A stretch of 64,000 nucleotides of DNA from Salinisphaera sp052044135 (GTDB lineage Bacteria; Pseudomonadota; Gammaproteobacteria; Nevskiales; Salinisphaeraceae). The position numbers and the translations under genes are program-made. Below the pieces are notes generated by a model that did no database searches, was not told the DNA's origin, and saw only the letters and a list, made by a program, of their open reading frames with translations. Of the stretch, positions 52,810-62,276 are shown piece after piece. The stretch is from positions 118,800 through 182,799 of the forward strand of contig NZ_JBQDYF010000007.1 in the NCBI RefSeq assembly GCF_052044135.1, given 5' to 3'. Numbering within the stretch: position 1 is the first letter of the stretch; each line of letters opens with the position of its first letter.

Positions 52810-53604
52810 ATGCAACCCCTGACCAATATCGCAGTCACCGCCGCGCGGCGTGCCGGTGACGTCATCCTGTCCTACTACCGCCGCGGCGATACCGGCCAGG
52901 TGACCCGGAAAGCCGAGAACGATTTCGTGACCGAGGCCGACCAGCGCGCCGAAGCCACAATCATCGACACCATCCGGCGCAACTACCCGGGGCATGCGTT
53001 TCTGGCCGAGGAATCGGGCGAGACCGGCGACTCGGACACGGTCTGGGTGATCGACCCGATCGACGGCACCATGAACTTCATGCGCGGCATTCCGCATTTC
53101 TGCGTGTCGATCGGCTGTCGCGTCAACGGCGTGGTCGAGCACGGCGTGATCTACGACCCGGTCAAGGACGAGCTGTTCATCGCCGAGCGTGGCAAGGGGG
53201 CGAGCGTCGACGGCCACCGGATGCGCGTGTCGAACACGGTACGCCTGCGTGAATCGATGCTGTCCACCGGTTTCGCCTACCGCCGTCAGGGCGATATCAC
53301 GACTTATCTGCCGCTGTACAACCGCATGCTGTCGGCCTGCGGGCACATGCGGCACTCCGGGTCCGCCGCGCTCGACCTGGCCTATGTGGCGGCCGGCCGG
53401 CTCGACGGCTACTGGGAAATCGGGCTGTCGGCCTGGGATCTGGCCGCCGGCATGCTCATGGTCCGCGCCGCCGGCGGCATCGCATCCGATGCGCACGACA
53501 ACGACGCTGATCCGCTGGAGACCGGCAATATCCTCGCGACCAACCCCAAGCTCTACCCGCAGATGCTCGACAAGATCGTGAAAACCCCGCGCGGCGGGCG
53601 CTGA
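52810..53604 (+). CDS. suhB: Inositol-1-monophosphatase family protein SuhB
   Basis: 264 residues. Metal-site motifs: FLAEESGE (70s), DPIDGTMNFMRGIPHFCVSIG and WDLAAGMLMVRAAGG. SuhB hydrolyses inositol phosphates and also joins the rRNA antitermination complex. It diverges from trmJ with about 70 bases between them. Confidence 0.96.
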   Translation: MQPLTNIAVTAARRAGDVILSYYRRGDTGQVTRKAENDFVTEADQRAEATIIDTIRRNYPGHAFLAEESGETGDSDTVWVIDPIDGTMNFMRGIPHFCVSIGCRVNGVVEHGVIYDPVKDELFIAERGKGASVDGHRMRVSNTVRLRESMLSTGFAYRRQGDITTYLPLYNRMLSACGHMRHSGSAALDLAYVAAGRLDGYWEIGLSAWDLAAGMLMVRAAGGIASDAHDNDADPLETGNILATNPKLYPQMLDKIVKTPRGGR

Positions 53605-53675
53605 TCGCGGCACGTCCTGGCCCAGCCCGCGCCCGTCCGGATGCGGCCCGCGTCATTCAGCACGGCGCGACCGGC

Positions 53676-54246
53676 ATGCGATTCGGATTTCTCGTCTTTG
53701 ACGACCCATGAAGGGCTTGACCGGCTCGGCCGCCGGGAACTGATCGGCGTTCGGGCCAACCCGGCGCAGGGCCGAGCGAACGCATGCTGGTCGGCCAGCG
53801 CACGGACGGCATCCGCTGCGCCAAGGGCCTCCGGCTGCTGCCGGGCGACGCCGCGTTCGATGCATTGCTCGTGCCCGGCCATGCTGGCGTTGGTGCGCGC
53901 GCATCCCGCGCGTGCGCCGCTGCTGTCGGTGTGCACCAGGGCGCTGATTCCGGTCGGCGCCGGCCTGCTCGAAGGCCGCCCCAACTACGCTTCGCTCGAT
54001 CGACTGGCCGGCGACGAAGCCGTTCAGGTCGTCGAGCAACGTGATGTTCGCGACGAGAACATCGGGATCTGGGCCGGCATTTCCGCCGGCATGCATATGA
54101 CGCCGGCCTATATCGCCGCCACCGCGGGCGCCGACACGACCGGGCGCGCCCAGCGCCGGGCCGAGTCCTGCCCCGATGGCATCCGCCACGGCGACCCGGC
54201 CATTGATGCCGACATGCCGGCGTACATCCACGCCACATGGAGATAG
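53676..54246 (+). pseudogene. Decayed DJ-1/PfpI-family gene
   Basis: Translation starts MRFGFLVFDD, the family opening, then hits a stop. Similarity goes on in other frames: GIRCAKGLRLLPGDAAFDALLVPG (from about 53808), then PLLSVCTRALIPVGAGLLEG and YASLDRL (from about 53905), and VVEQRDVRDENI ... ISAGMHM. The nucleophile-elbow Cys (SVCT) is still readable. At least two frameshifts and an internal stop break the gene. The remains probably came from an isonitrile-hydratase- or protease-like DJ-1 protein. Confidence 0.75.
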
Positions 54247-54251
54247 CCGCT

Positions 54252-54270
54252 GGGCCGTCGATGACGGCCC
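54252..54270 (-). terminator. GC hairpin after secF
   Basis: GGGCCGTC pairs with GACGGCCC around GAT, 42 bases beyond the secF stop. No T run follows, so it is only a possible terminator. Confidence 0.3.
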
Positions 54271-54311
54271 CTCCTGGGTGCCCGCGCGCCGTCCGCCGGG
54301 CGGCGTACCGA

Positions 54312-55256
54312 TCAGCGCGTAACCTTGGCGGCCTTCGCTGCGTCCTCTTCCTTGGGCGGGAACAGGTCCTGGGCATTGAGCTTGAAGTACAGCGCCAGCG
54401 CGCTGGCCACGAAAATCGACGAGTAGGTGCCGGTGATGATACCCACCAACAGCGCCGCAGCGAAGCCGTGGATGACCGGGCCGCCGAGGAAGAACAGCGC
54501 CAGCAGCGTCATCAGCGTGGTGCCGGAGGTCATCAGCGTACGCGCCAGCGTCTGGTTGATGGCGGCATTGGCGACTTCCTTCGGCGTGGCCTTGCGCATG
54601 CGGCGGAAGTTCTCGCGGATGCGGTCGTAGACCACGATGGTATCGTTGAGCGAGTAGCCGAGCACGGCCAGCAGCGCGGCCAGCACGGTCAGATCGAAAT
54701 CCATGTGCGTGAGCGAAAACACGCCGAGCGTGACGACGATATCGTGCACCAGCGCGGCCACGGCGCCGGTGGCGAGTTTCCAGTGAAAGCGGAAGATCAC
54801 ATAGATGAGAATCGCGATCACGGTGTAGAGCAGCGCCAGCGCGCCCTTGTTGACCAGCTCGCTACCGACCTGCGGGCCGACGAACTCCACCGATTGCAGC
54901 TGCGCGCCCGGCGGCCCGGATTTGAGCGCATCCATCACCTTGCCGCCGACCGAGGCCGCCTTCTTCTGCCCGGCCGAGGCCGGCAGACGAATCAGCGCGG
55001 TCTCGGCGCTGCCGAAGTGCTGAACCGTGGGCTGCGCGTACCCGGCCGCGCTGAGCGCACTGCGCACCTTGTTCAGGCTGACCTCGTGCGGGTATTGCAC
55101 GTGCACGACGACACCGCCGGTGAAATCGATACCGAACGACAACTTACCGACGCCCAGCGATACACAGGACACCAGCAGCACGATCGCGGACACGATCACC
55201 GCATATCGGCCCTTGCCGATGAAATCGATCGAGGTGTTGGACTTGATCAGACGCAT
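54312..55256 (-). CDS. secF: Protein translocase subunit SecF
   Basis: 314 residues. Six membrane segments with the first periplasmic domain after FIGKGRYAVIVSAIVLLVS. Family motifs include GIDFTGGVVV, VLGYSLNDTIVVYDRIREN and a C-terminal Lys-rich tail. It pairs with SecD to use the proton gradient in late translocation. It is 10 bases downstream of secD. Confidence 0.97.
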   Translation of the reverse strand: MRLIKSNTSIDFIGKGRYAVIVSAIVLLVSCVSLGVGKLSFGIDFTGGVVVHVQYPHEVSLNKVRSALSAAGYAQPTVQHFGSAETALIRLPASAGQKKAASVGGKVMDALKSGPPGAQLQSVEFVGPQVGSELVNKGALALLYTVIAILIYVIFRFHWKLATGAVAALVHDIVVTLGVFSLTHMDFDLTVLAALLAVLGYSLNDTIVVYDRIRENFRRMRKATPKEVANAAINQTLARTLMTSGTTLMTLLALFFLGGPVIHGFAAALLVGIITGTYSSIFVASALALYFKLNAQDLFPPKEEDAAKAAKVTR

Positions 55257-55266
55257 AGCACGGGTC

Positions 55267-57120
55267 CTAGATCGAGAGCTTTTTGAGCCGCTTGCGGCGG
55301 CCGTACGTCAGATTGACGATCGCGCGCGTACCGATAATGGCAGTGAACATCGAAGTCACGATGCCCAGGCTGAGCGTCACCGCGAAGCCCTTGACCGGGC
55401 CGGTACCGAAGCCGAACAGCATGAGGGCCGCGATCAGCGTCGTGATATTGGCATCGAAGATCGAACTGAAGGCTTTGTCATAGCCGCTCTTGATCGCCGA
55501 CTGCGGCGTGTTGCCCGCATCCAGCTCTTCGCGTATGCGCTCGAAGATCAGCACGTTGGCGTCCACCGCCATGCCGATCGTCAGCACGATACCGGCAATG
55601 CCCGGCAGCGTGAGCGTGGCCTGCATGATCGACAGCGCGGCTATCACCAGCACCAGATTCATGAACAGCGCCAGATCCGCAATCAAACCGAATATGCCGT
55701 AGTAGATCGCCATGAAGGCGACCACCACCAGAAAACCGACCACCACCGCGCGTTCACCCTCGGCAATATTGTCGGCGCCCAGGCTCGGGCCGATGGTGCG
55801 CTCGGATACGATATTCACCGGTGCGGCCAGGGCGCCGGCACGCAGCAACAGCGCGAGATCGTGTGCCTCGCCCCGCTGCAGTCCCGTGGTCTGGAAGCGC
55901 TTGCCGAACGCACTCTGGATGTTGGCCACACTGATCACCCGCTGATCCTTGTGCTGGGTGGTGACCCTCTTGCCGTTCTTGTAATGCGTCTCCAGGCGAG
56001 TCTCGGTGTAGAGCACCGCCATCGGATCACCGACGTGCGATGAGGTCACGTTGAACATCTTGCTGGCCGCCTGGCCGTCGAGTGTCACGAAAACGGCCGG
56101 CTGGTTGGTTTTCTGATCGAAGCCGGCCGAGGCATCGACGATCTGGTCGCCCGATGCGATGACGTCATCCTTGAGCAGGATCGGCTGACCGTTTTTGGTG
56201 TGGTACAGCTGATCGCCGGACGGAATATTGCCCGTTTTGGCGGCCTGCTGCGCATCATGCTTCTGATCCACCAGGCGATACTGCAGTGTCGCGGTCTTGC
56301 CGAGCAGACGCTTGGCCTGGGCCGTGTCCTGCACGCCCGGCAGCTCGACCACGATGCGGTCCTGCCCCTGGCGCTGCACCAGCGGCTGGGACACACCGAG
56401 TTCGTTGACGCGGTTGCGCAGCGTGGTGAGGTTCTGCTCGAGCGCGAAGTTGCGGATATGCTGGGCGCGGCTGTCGGTGAGCGTCGCGACCAGCGTGTTG
56501 TCCGCGTTCGGCGCCTGCTTGAACTGCAGGTTGTTGAACTGGCTCGGCAACGCGTTCTTGGCCTGGTGCATGGCCGCGGCGCCGGGAAACACGAGCTTGA
56601 CCGAGTCACCGTCGCGGTAGGCGCGCTGGTAGCGGATCGAATGGTTGCGCAGGTAGTGCGGCACATCGCGGGCATAGCGATCGTAGGTGTTCTTGAACAC
56701 CGTATCCATATCGACCTGGAGCAGGAAGTGCACGCCCCCGCGCAAATCCAGGCCCAGCGACATGGGCCGGGCCTTGATCGCCCGCAGCCAGGCCGGCGTG
56801 GAGGGCGCCAGATTGAGCGCCACTGTGTAGTTATCGCCCAGCTTGCGCTTGAGGACACCGGCCGCCTTGAGCTGGGCGTCGGTACCGCCGTAACGCGCCA
56901 GCAGGCGGCCGTCGTTGAGCGTGACGGTCTGGGCTGCCATGTCCGCGTTGGACAGAATGCTCTTGACGCGGCTCTCGAGCTGCCGGGTCGCGGCATTGCC
57001 GTTGGCCTTGGAGACCTGCACCGCCGGCTGTTCGCCGAACAGGTTGGGCAACGCATACAGTACGCCGACGACCAGCACGACGACGAGCAGAAAATATTTC
57101 CACAGCGGATAACGGTTCAT
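55267..57120 (-). CDS. secD: Protein translocase subunit SecD
   Basis: 617 residues. First membrane segment near YFLLVVVLVVGVLYALP, large periplasmic P1 domain, then five membrane segments. It has SLGLDLRGGVHFLLQVD, RTIGPSLG, AVDANVLIFERIREEL and the C-terminal LTLSLGIVTSMFTAI. It is upstream of secF, with yajC further upstream in the same orientation, the conserved yajC-secD-secF order. Confidence 0.97.
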   Translation of the reverse strand: MNRYPLWKYFLLVVVLVVGVLYALPNLFGEQPAVQVSKANGNAATRQLESRVKSILSNADMAAQTVTLNDGRLLARYGGTDAQLKAAGVLKRKLGDNYTVALNLAPSTPAWLRAIKARPMSLGLDLRGGVHFLLQVDMDTVFKNTYDRYARDVPHYLRNHSIRYQRAYRDGDSVKLVFPGAAAMHQAKNALPSQFNNLQFKQAPNADNTLVATLTDSRAQHIRNFALEQNLTTLRNRVNELGVSQPLVQRQGQDRIVVELPGVQDTAQAKRLLGKTATLQYRLVDQKHDAQQAAKTGNIPSGDQLYHTKNGQPILLKDDVIASGDQIVDASAGFDQKTNQPAVFVTLDGQAASKMFNVTSSHVGDPMAVLYTETRLETHYKNGKRVTTQHKDQRVISVANIQSAFGKRFQTTGLQRGEAHDLALLLRAGALAAPVNIVSERTIGPSLGADNIAEGERAVVVGFLVVVAFMAIYYGIFGLIADLALFMNLVLVIAALSIMQATLTLPGIAGIVLTIGMAVDANVLIFERIREELDAGNTPQSAIKSGYDKAFSSIFDANITTLIAALMLFGFGTGPVKGFAVTLSLGIVTSMFTAIIGTRAIVNLTYGRRKRLKKLSI

Positions 57121-57165
57121 AAGGCCCCGATCAATCGCAAAACGCAGGTCGCTCGCCGAGCGAAC

Positions 57166-57495
57166 TTACAGCGAATCCATCGTGCCCTTGGGCACCACGC
57201 TGGTGACGGACGACTTCTGAACGCGGATCTCCACATCCTTGGCCACTTCCACGACCAGGAAATTCTCGCCGACCTCGCGAATGCGGCCGGCCACGCCGCC
57301 GGCGGTGACGATCTCGCTGCCTTTCGACAGACTCTCGATCAGCTTCTTGTGTTCCTTCTGCCGCTTCATCTGCGGACGGATCACCAGGAAGAACATGATC
57401 GCGAAGAAAACCACGATCATGCCGATCGAATAGATGGCGCTGCCGCCTTCGGCACCACCGCCCGCGGCGTGTGCAACGGGAATCAGAAAATCCAT
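57166..57495 (-). CDS. yajC: Preprotein translocase subunit YajC
   Basis: 109 residues. A single membrane segment (SIGMIVVFFAIMFFLVIRPQMKRQKEHKKLI in pieces) and a small cytoplasmic domain with GSEIVTAGGVAGRIREV and a basic end. Accessory subunit of SecDF. Located between tgt and secD as usual. Confidence 0.96.
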   Translation of the reverse strand: MDFLIPVAHAAGGGAEGGSAIYSIGMIVVFFAIMFFLVIRPQMKRQKEHKKLIESLSKGSEIVTAGGVAGRIREVGENFLVVEVAKDVEIRVQKSSVTSVVPKGTMDSL

Positions 57496-57603
57496 AATAA
57501 AAAGCCCTCGTCCTCAGGTTACGCGGACTGCGCCGCAAACAAGCCGCACAGTATGCCATAGGGTTTGTTGCCGCCCGACTACCCGGGCCGCCGATGCACG
57601 GTG

Positions 57604-58743
<1,140 letters not shown>

Positions 58744-58942
58744 GGCGGCGCAGTTTAGACACGCGCGCCCGGCGCGTCGACCGGCGCGTCGACCGGCGCG
58801 GCTGATGCGGACGCCGTCGCATCGCGGTTGACGTGATTCAATGCCGGGCCCCGGTGATCGCATCTTCGATTGAGCCGGGCACAATGCTGTGTCTAGACTG
58901 GGCCGCCACCGCCGCCATCGCCATCGCAGAACAGGTCGTTCC

Positions 58943-60439
58943 ATGCCGCCCATCGCTCGCTCATCCGGCCTCGCCGCGACCCTGTTCGCGACTGTCCTGC
59001 TGTGGAGTTCCATCGCGACCGCGGCCGGCGCCGGCCGTGCCGCCCTGCCCGATCTCCGTGCGCTGGCGCAGCATGCCCGAGTCAGCGCGTTCGTGGTCCG
59101 TCTACGCGACATGCAGCCGATCGCTGCGCTGAACCCCGACGAACGGCTGCGCCCGGCCTCGGTCAGCAAATTGTTTTCAGCCTCGGCGGCATTGCAGCAG
59201 TTCGGCCCGGCCCATCGCTTCACCTCGCGCTTCGCCAGTCACGGGGCCATCAGTCATGGCACGCTCAACGGCGATCTCGTGTTCGTCGGCGGCGGCGACC
59301 CGTCGCTGGACAACCGGCGTCTGCACGAACTGGTGATGCGGCTCAAGGCCCGCGGCGTGGACAAGGTCAGCGGCAATCTCGTGATCGACCAGGGCCTTTG
59401 GGGGAAGGTACCGTGCCTGACCCAGGACCGCTGCGACGCCCACGAACGCGCCTCGCACGCCTATAGCGCCCCGCTGTCGTCGGCCGGCGTGAACTTCGGC
59501 ACCGTCATGGCGACGGTCTACCCGGGCAACACCGCCGGCGCGCCAACCCGCGCCGTGCTGCACCCCGAAGATCTGCCGGGCTACCGTATCGACAATCAGG
59601 TCAAGACGGTCGCCGCCGGCGCCAAGACCGGCCTGATGGCCTGGCGCACCTACGACGGCCACCGCTCCACGCTGCACATCCGCGGCACACTGGCGACCGG
59701 GCACGGCCCCTACGACTTCCAGCGCGCGGTAACCGGCGCCGCAGCAGAAACGGCGAGGGTGTTGTCTGCGATGCTGGCCAACGCGGGCATCCCTGTCGCC
59801 GGCACGGTCACCACCCGCAGCGGCAATGTCAACGCGGACGGCACCACGCTGGCGCGGGTGCAAAGCGCATCGCTGGCCGAGCAGCTGATTCCGATGATGG
59901 CGTATTCGAACAATTACATGGCCGACACATTGACGCTCGACGTCGCCGCGAACAGTGGTCAGAGCCGCCCGTTGTCGCTGCCGCGCGCGTCGCAGGCGCT
60001 CGAAGCCCTGTCGGCGCGCGCCAACGCATTCGTCTACCCCAAGGCCGCGGCCGGTCACGCGATCTTCGACAGCGGCAGCGGGCTGTCGCTGGGCAACCGT
60101 GTCTCCGCCCGCGACCTCGTCTCCCTGCTCGCTTACATGTTCCACCAGAACGCCCTGTTCCCCGCGTTCTACGGCAGCCTGCCGGTGCCGGCCTCGGCCC
60201 CGTCGAAAACACTCAAACGCGGCAATGCCGACTTCGAGACGCGACTGGTCGCCAAGACCGGCACGCTCAGCGACCCGGTCACCGTGCGCGCCCTGGCCGG
60301 CTATTTTCGCCTCGCCGATGGCGGATTCGCGGCATACGGCATCGTGATCAACGGGACCAGATCCGACCCGCACCTGACCTATCGCCAGACCGTGATGGCC
60401 TACCAGGACGATCTGGAAGGCATCCTGGCTCGACATTGA
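58943..60439 (+). CDS. dacB: D-alanyl-D-alanine carboxypeptidase/endopeptidase (PBP4, DacB)
   Basis: 498 residues. Signal peptide ending ATAAGAG, then the penicillin-binding fold. SxxK is SVSK (Ser73, Lys76), SxN is in AYSNNYMAD and KTGT is near the C-terminus. It carries the large insert typical of class C type-4 PBPs (about 95-240). It trims or cleaves peptidoglycan crosslinks in the periplasm. The upstream in-frame start (58889) would give a poor signal peptide. Confidence 0.93.
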   Translation: MPPIARSSGLAATLFATVLLWSSIATAAGAGRAALPDLRALAQHARVSAFVVRLRDMQPIAALNPDERLRPASVSKLFSASAALQQFGPAHRFTSRFASHGAISHGTLNGDLVFVGGGDPSLDNRRLHELVMRLKARGVDKVSGNLVIDQGLWGKVPCLTQDRCDAHERASHAYSAPLSSAGVNFGTVMATVYPGNTAGAPTRAVLHPEDLPGYRIDNQVKTVAAGAKTGLMAWRTYDGHRSTLHIRGTLATGHGPYDFQRAVTGAAAETARVLSAMLANAGIPVAGTVTTRSGNVNADGTTLARVQSASLAEQLIPMMAYSNNYMADTLTLDVAANSGQSRPLSLPRASQALEALSARANAFVYPKAAAGHAIFDSGSGLSLGNRVSARDLVSLLAYMFHQNALFPAFYGSLPVPASAPSKTLKRGNADFETRLVAKTGTLSDPVTVRALAGYFRLADGGFAAYGIVINGTRSDPHLTYRQTVMAYQDDLEGILARH

Positions 60440-60481
60440 GGCGCCCGGGCGACACGCTTTCCTCGCACCGCCGCTCGCAGG

Positions 60482-60487
60482 TATACT
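60482..60487 (+). promoter_or_regulatory. -10 box of tRNA-Leu(CAA)
   Basis: TATACT lies 13 bases before the tRNA, with a GC-rich discriminator. No good -35 is seen at normal spacing. Confidence 0.5.
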
Positions 60488-60500
60488 CCGCACTCGCTGC

Positions 60501-60587
60501 GCCCGGGTGGCGGAACTGGTAGACGCGTCGGATTCAAAATCCGATTTTGGAAACAAAGTGCGAGTTCGAGTCTCGCCCCGGGCACCA
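60501..60587 (+). tRNA. tRNA-Leu, anticodon CAA
   Basis: 87 bases with encoded CCA. The acceptor GCCCGGG pairs with CCCGGGC, the anticodon stem TCGGA pairs with TCCGA around TTCAAAA, giving CAA, which reads UUG. The long variable arm and GTTCGAGTC T-loop are present. Confidence 0.96.
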
Positions 60588-60791
60588 CGATTCAAAAGCG
60601 CTGTCCTCTGCCCACAATCGTAATCTTCATGGTGTGGCGCTGTAGCCGGCACATCGACTGCAAGCAGGCAGACAAGGCGTTGCGCGGGTTGCGACCCGAA
60701 TCCAGGCGCTGATCGATTGATCGGCGTGCATGTTCGCACCGGCAAGTCGCTGCGGTGCGCTGCCATGGCTTATCATTCCTGAGTCGCCTTC

Positions 60792-62267
60792 GTGAAACCG
60801 GGACCGGAAATCGTTCAAAAAGGACCAAAATCGCGTCGGGATAAACAACCCGTGTCGAGCGGCGTGGCGGGCCTGGACGCCGTGCTCCACGGTGGTTTTG
60901 TGCCCCGTCGCGCTTATCTGGTTGCCGGCGGGCCTGGCAGCGGCAAGACCACACTGGGACTGCATTTCCTGACTGCGATCCAGGGCGAACCGGCACTATT
61001 GGTCAGTCTTGGCGAGGCGGCGGACGACATCCGCGCCGACGCCGAAAGCATCGGCCTGGATCTGTCCACGATCACGCTGCTCGATCTTACGCCAGGACAT
61101 GCCGACGGCGACCACGCCAGTTACAAATTGCTGGAACCCTGGGAGGCCGAGGCCCCGGACCTGCGCGAGCGCATCGATTCGGTCTGCCCGGATGGCCTGC
61201 CGCAGCGCATATTCATTGATGCTCTGAGCCAGTTCCGCCACCTCGTGCCCGATGCCTTCCAGTTCCGTAAGCAGGTCATGGCGTTGCTGCAATACCTCAC
61301 GGCTGCCGGTGCGACCGTCGTTTTCACGGCTGAACAGGGCTCGGCGGCGGATGACGACCTGCAATACCTGGGGGACGGCATCCTGAAGCTCGAGCAGGGC
61401 CCGGACGGGCGAGCACTGCATATCGTCAAGCGCCGCGGCGCGGGTTTTGCCGAAGGCCGGCATGCCGTGCGCCTCGATAGCCACGGGATGCAGGTCTATC
61501 CGCGCCTGGTTCCCGAGGACCACCAGCAGACGTTTGTCGCCGAGACGATTCCTTTCGGGCTGGCCGAACTCGATGCGCTGACCGGGGGCGGATTGCAACG
61601 GGGCACCGTCACCCTGGTCTCCGGGCCATCGGGTGTCGGCAAGACATCGCTCGGGGCCCATGTGATGGGCGAGGCAGCGCGCCGGGGGGAGCGCTCGGTC
61701 ATCTTCACCTTCGAGGAGCGGGTCGGCACCCTCAGCCATCGTTGCGAGCAGATCGGCATCCCGATAAGCCAGATGATCGACACCGGTACGCTCGCGGTTC
61801 GAGAGATCGAGCCGTTGCGGTACATGCCCGAGGAATTCGCCTGCAGCGTCCAGCGCGAGGTGGAAGAACGCGGCGTCCGAATGGTCATGCTCGACAGCCT
61901 CTCGGGCTATCGTCAGTCCGTACGCGGCCGGGACATCACGCCGCATATCCATGCGCTTTGCCGGTATCTTTCGAATATGGGCGTCACCGTGCTGCTGATC
62001 AACGAGATCAGCGCCATAGCCGGCGGCGAGGTCCGCGTGAGTGAATACGGTATCAGCTATCTGGCGGACGCCGTGCTCATGCTGCGCTACATGGAGCTTG
62101 ACGGCGAGTTGCGCAAGACCATCGGCACCCTCAAGAAGCGTACCGGCGATTTCGAGAAGACGCTGCGCCATTTCAACATCACCCGTAACGGCCTCAGCGT
62201 GGGCGCCCCCATCAAAGGGATGCGCGGCATCATCAGCGGCATGCCTGAGTTGCTGGACAACGCGTAG
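60792..62267 (+). CDS. KaiC-like double RecA-domain ATPase
   Basis: 491 residues. Two KaiC/RadA-type domains in tandem. Domain 1: Walker A GGPGSGKTT (about 47-55). Domain 2: Walker A GPSGVGKTS (about 278-286). The catalytic Glu pair is intact in domain 2 (FTFEERVG), while domain 1 has LGEA in its place. The Ser-Thr phosphosite pair of cyanobacterial KaiC is not visible. Outside cyanobacteria such proteins usually take part in stress or signal transduction. Start is GTG. The next gene, a GAF-GGDEF-EAL protein, follows after nine bases, so the two form an operon. Confidence 0.9.
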   Translation: MKPGPEIVQKGPKSRRDKQPVSSGVAGLDAVLHGGFVPRRAYLVAGGPGSGKTTLGLHFLTAIQGEPALLVSLGEAADDIRADAESIGLDLSTITLLDLTPGHADGDHASYKLLEPWEAEAPDLRERIDSVCPDGLPQRIFIDALSQFRHLVPDAFQFRKQVMALLQYLTAAGATVVFTAEQGSAADDDLQYLGDGILKLEQGPDGRALHIVKRRGAGFAEGRHAVRLDSHGMQVYPRLVPEDHQQTFVAETIPFGLAELDALTGGGLQRGTVTLVSGPSGVGKTSLGAHVMGEAARRGERSVIFTFEERVGTLSHRCEQIGIPISQMIDTGTLAVREIEPLRYMPEEFACSVQREVEERGVRMVMLDSLSGYRQSVRGRDITPHIHALCRYLSNMGVTVLLINEISAIAGGEVRVSEYGISYLADAVLMLRYMELDGELRKTIGTLKKRTGDFEKTLRHFNITRNGLSVGAPIKGMRGIISGMPELLDNA

Positions 62268-62276
62268 GGTCTGCGG

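Noticed and set aside
53653..54231. Minus-strand frames opposite the DJ-1 remnant
   Set aside because: The plus strand shows family similarity across three frames; the minus-strand frames show none.
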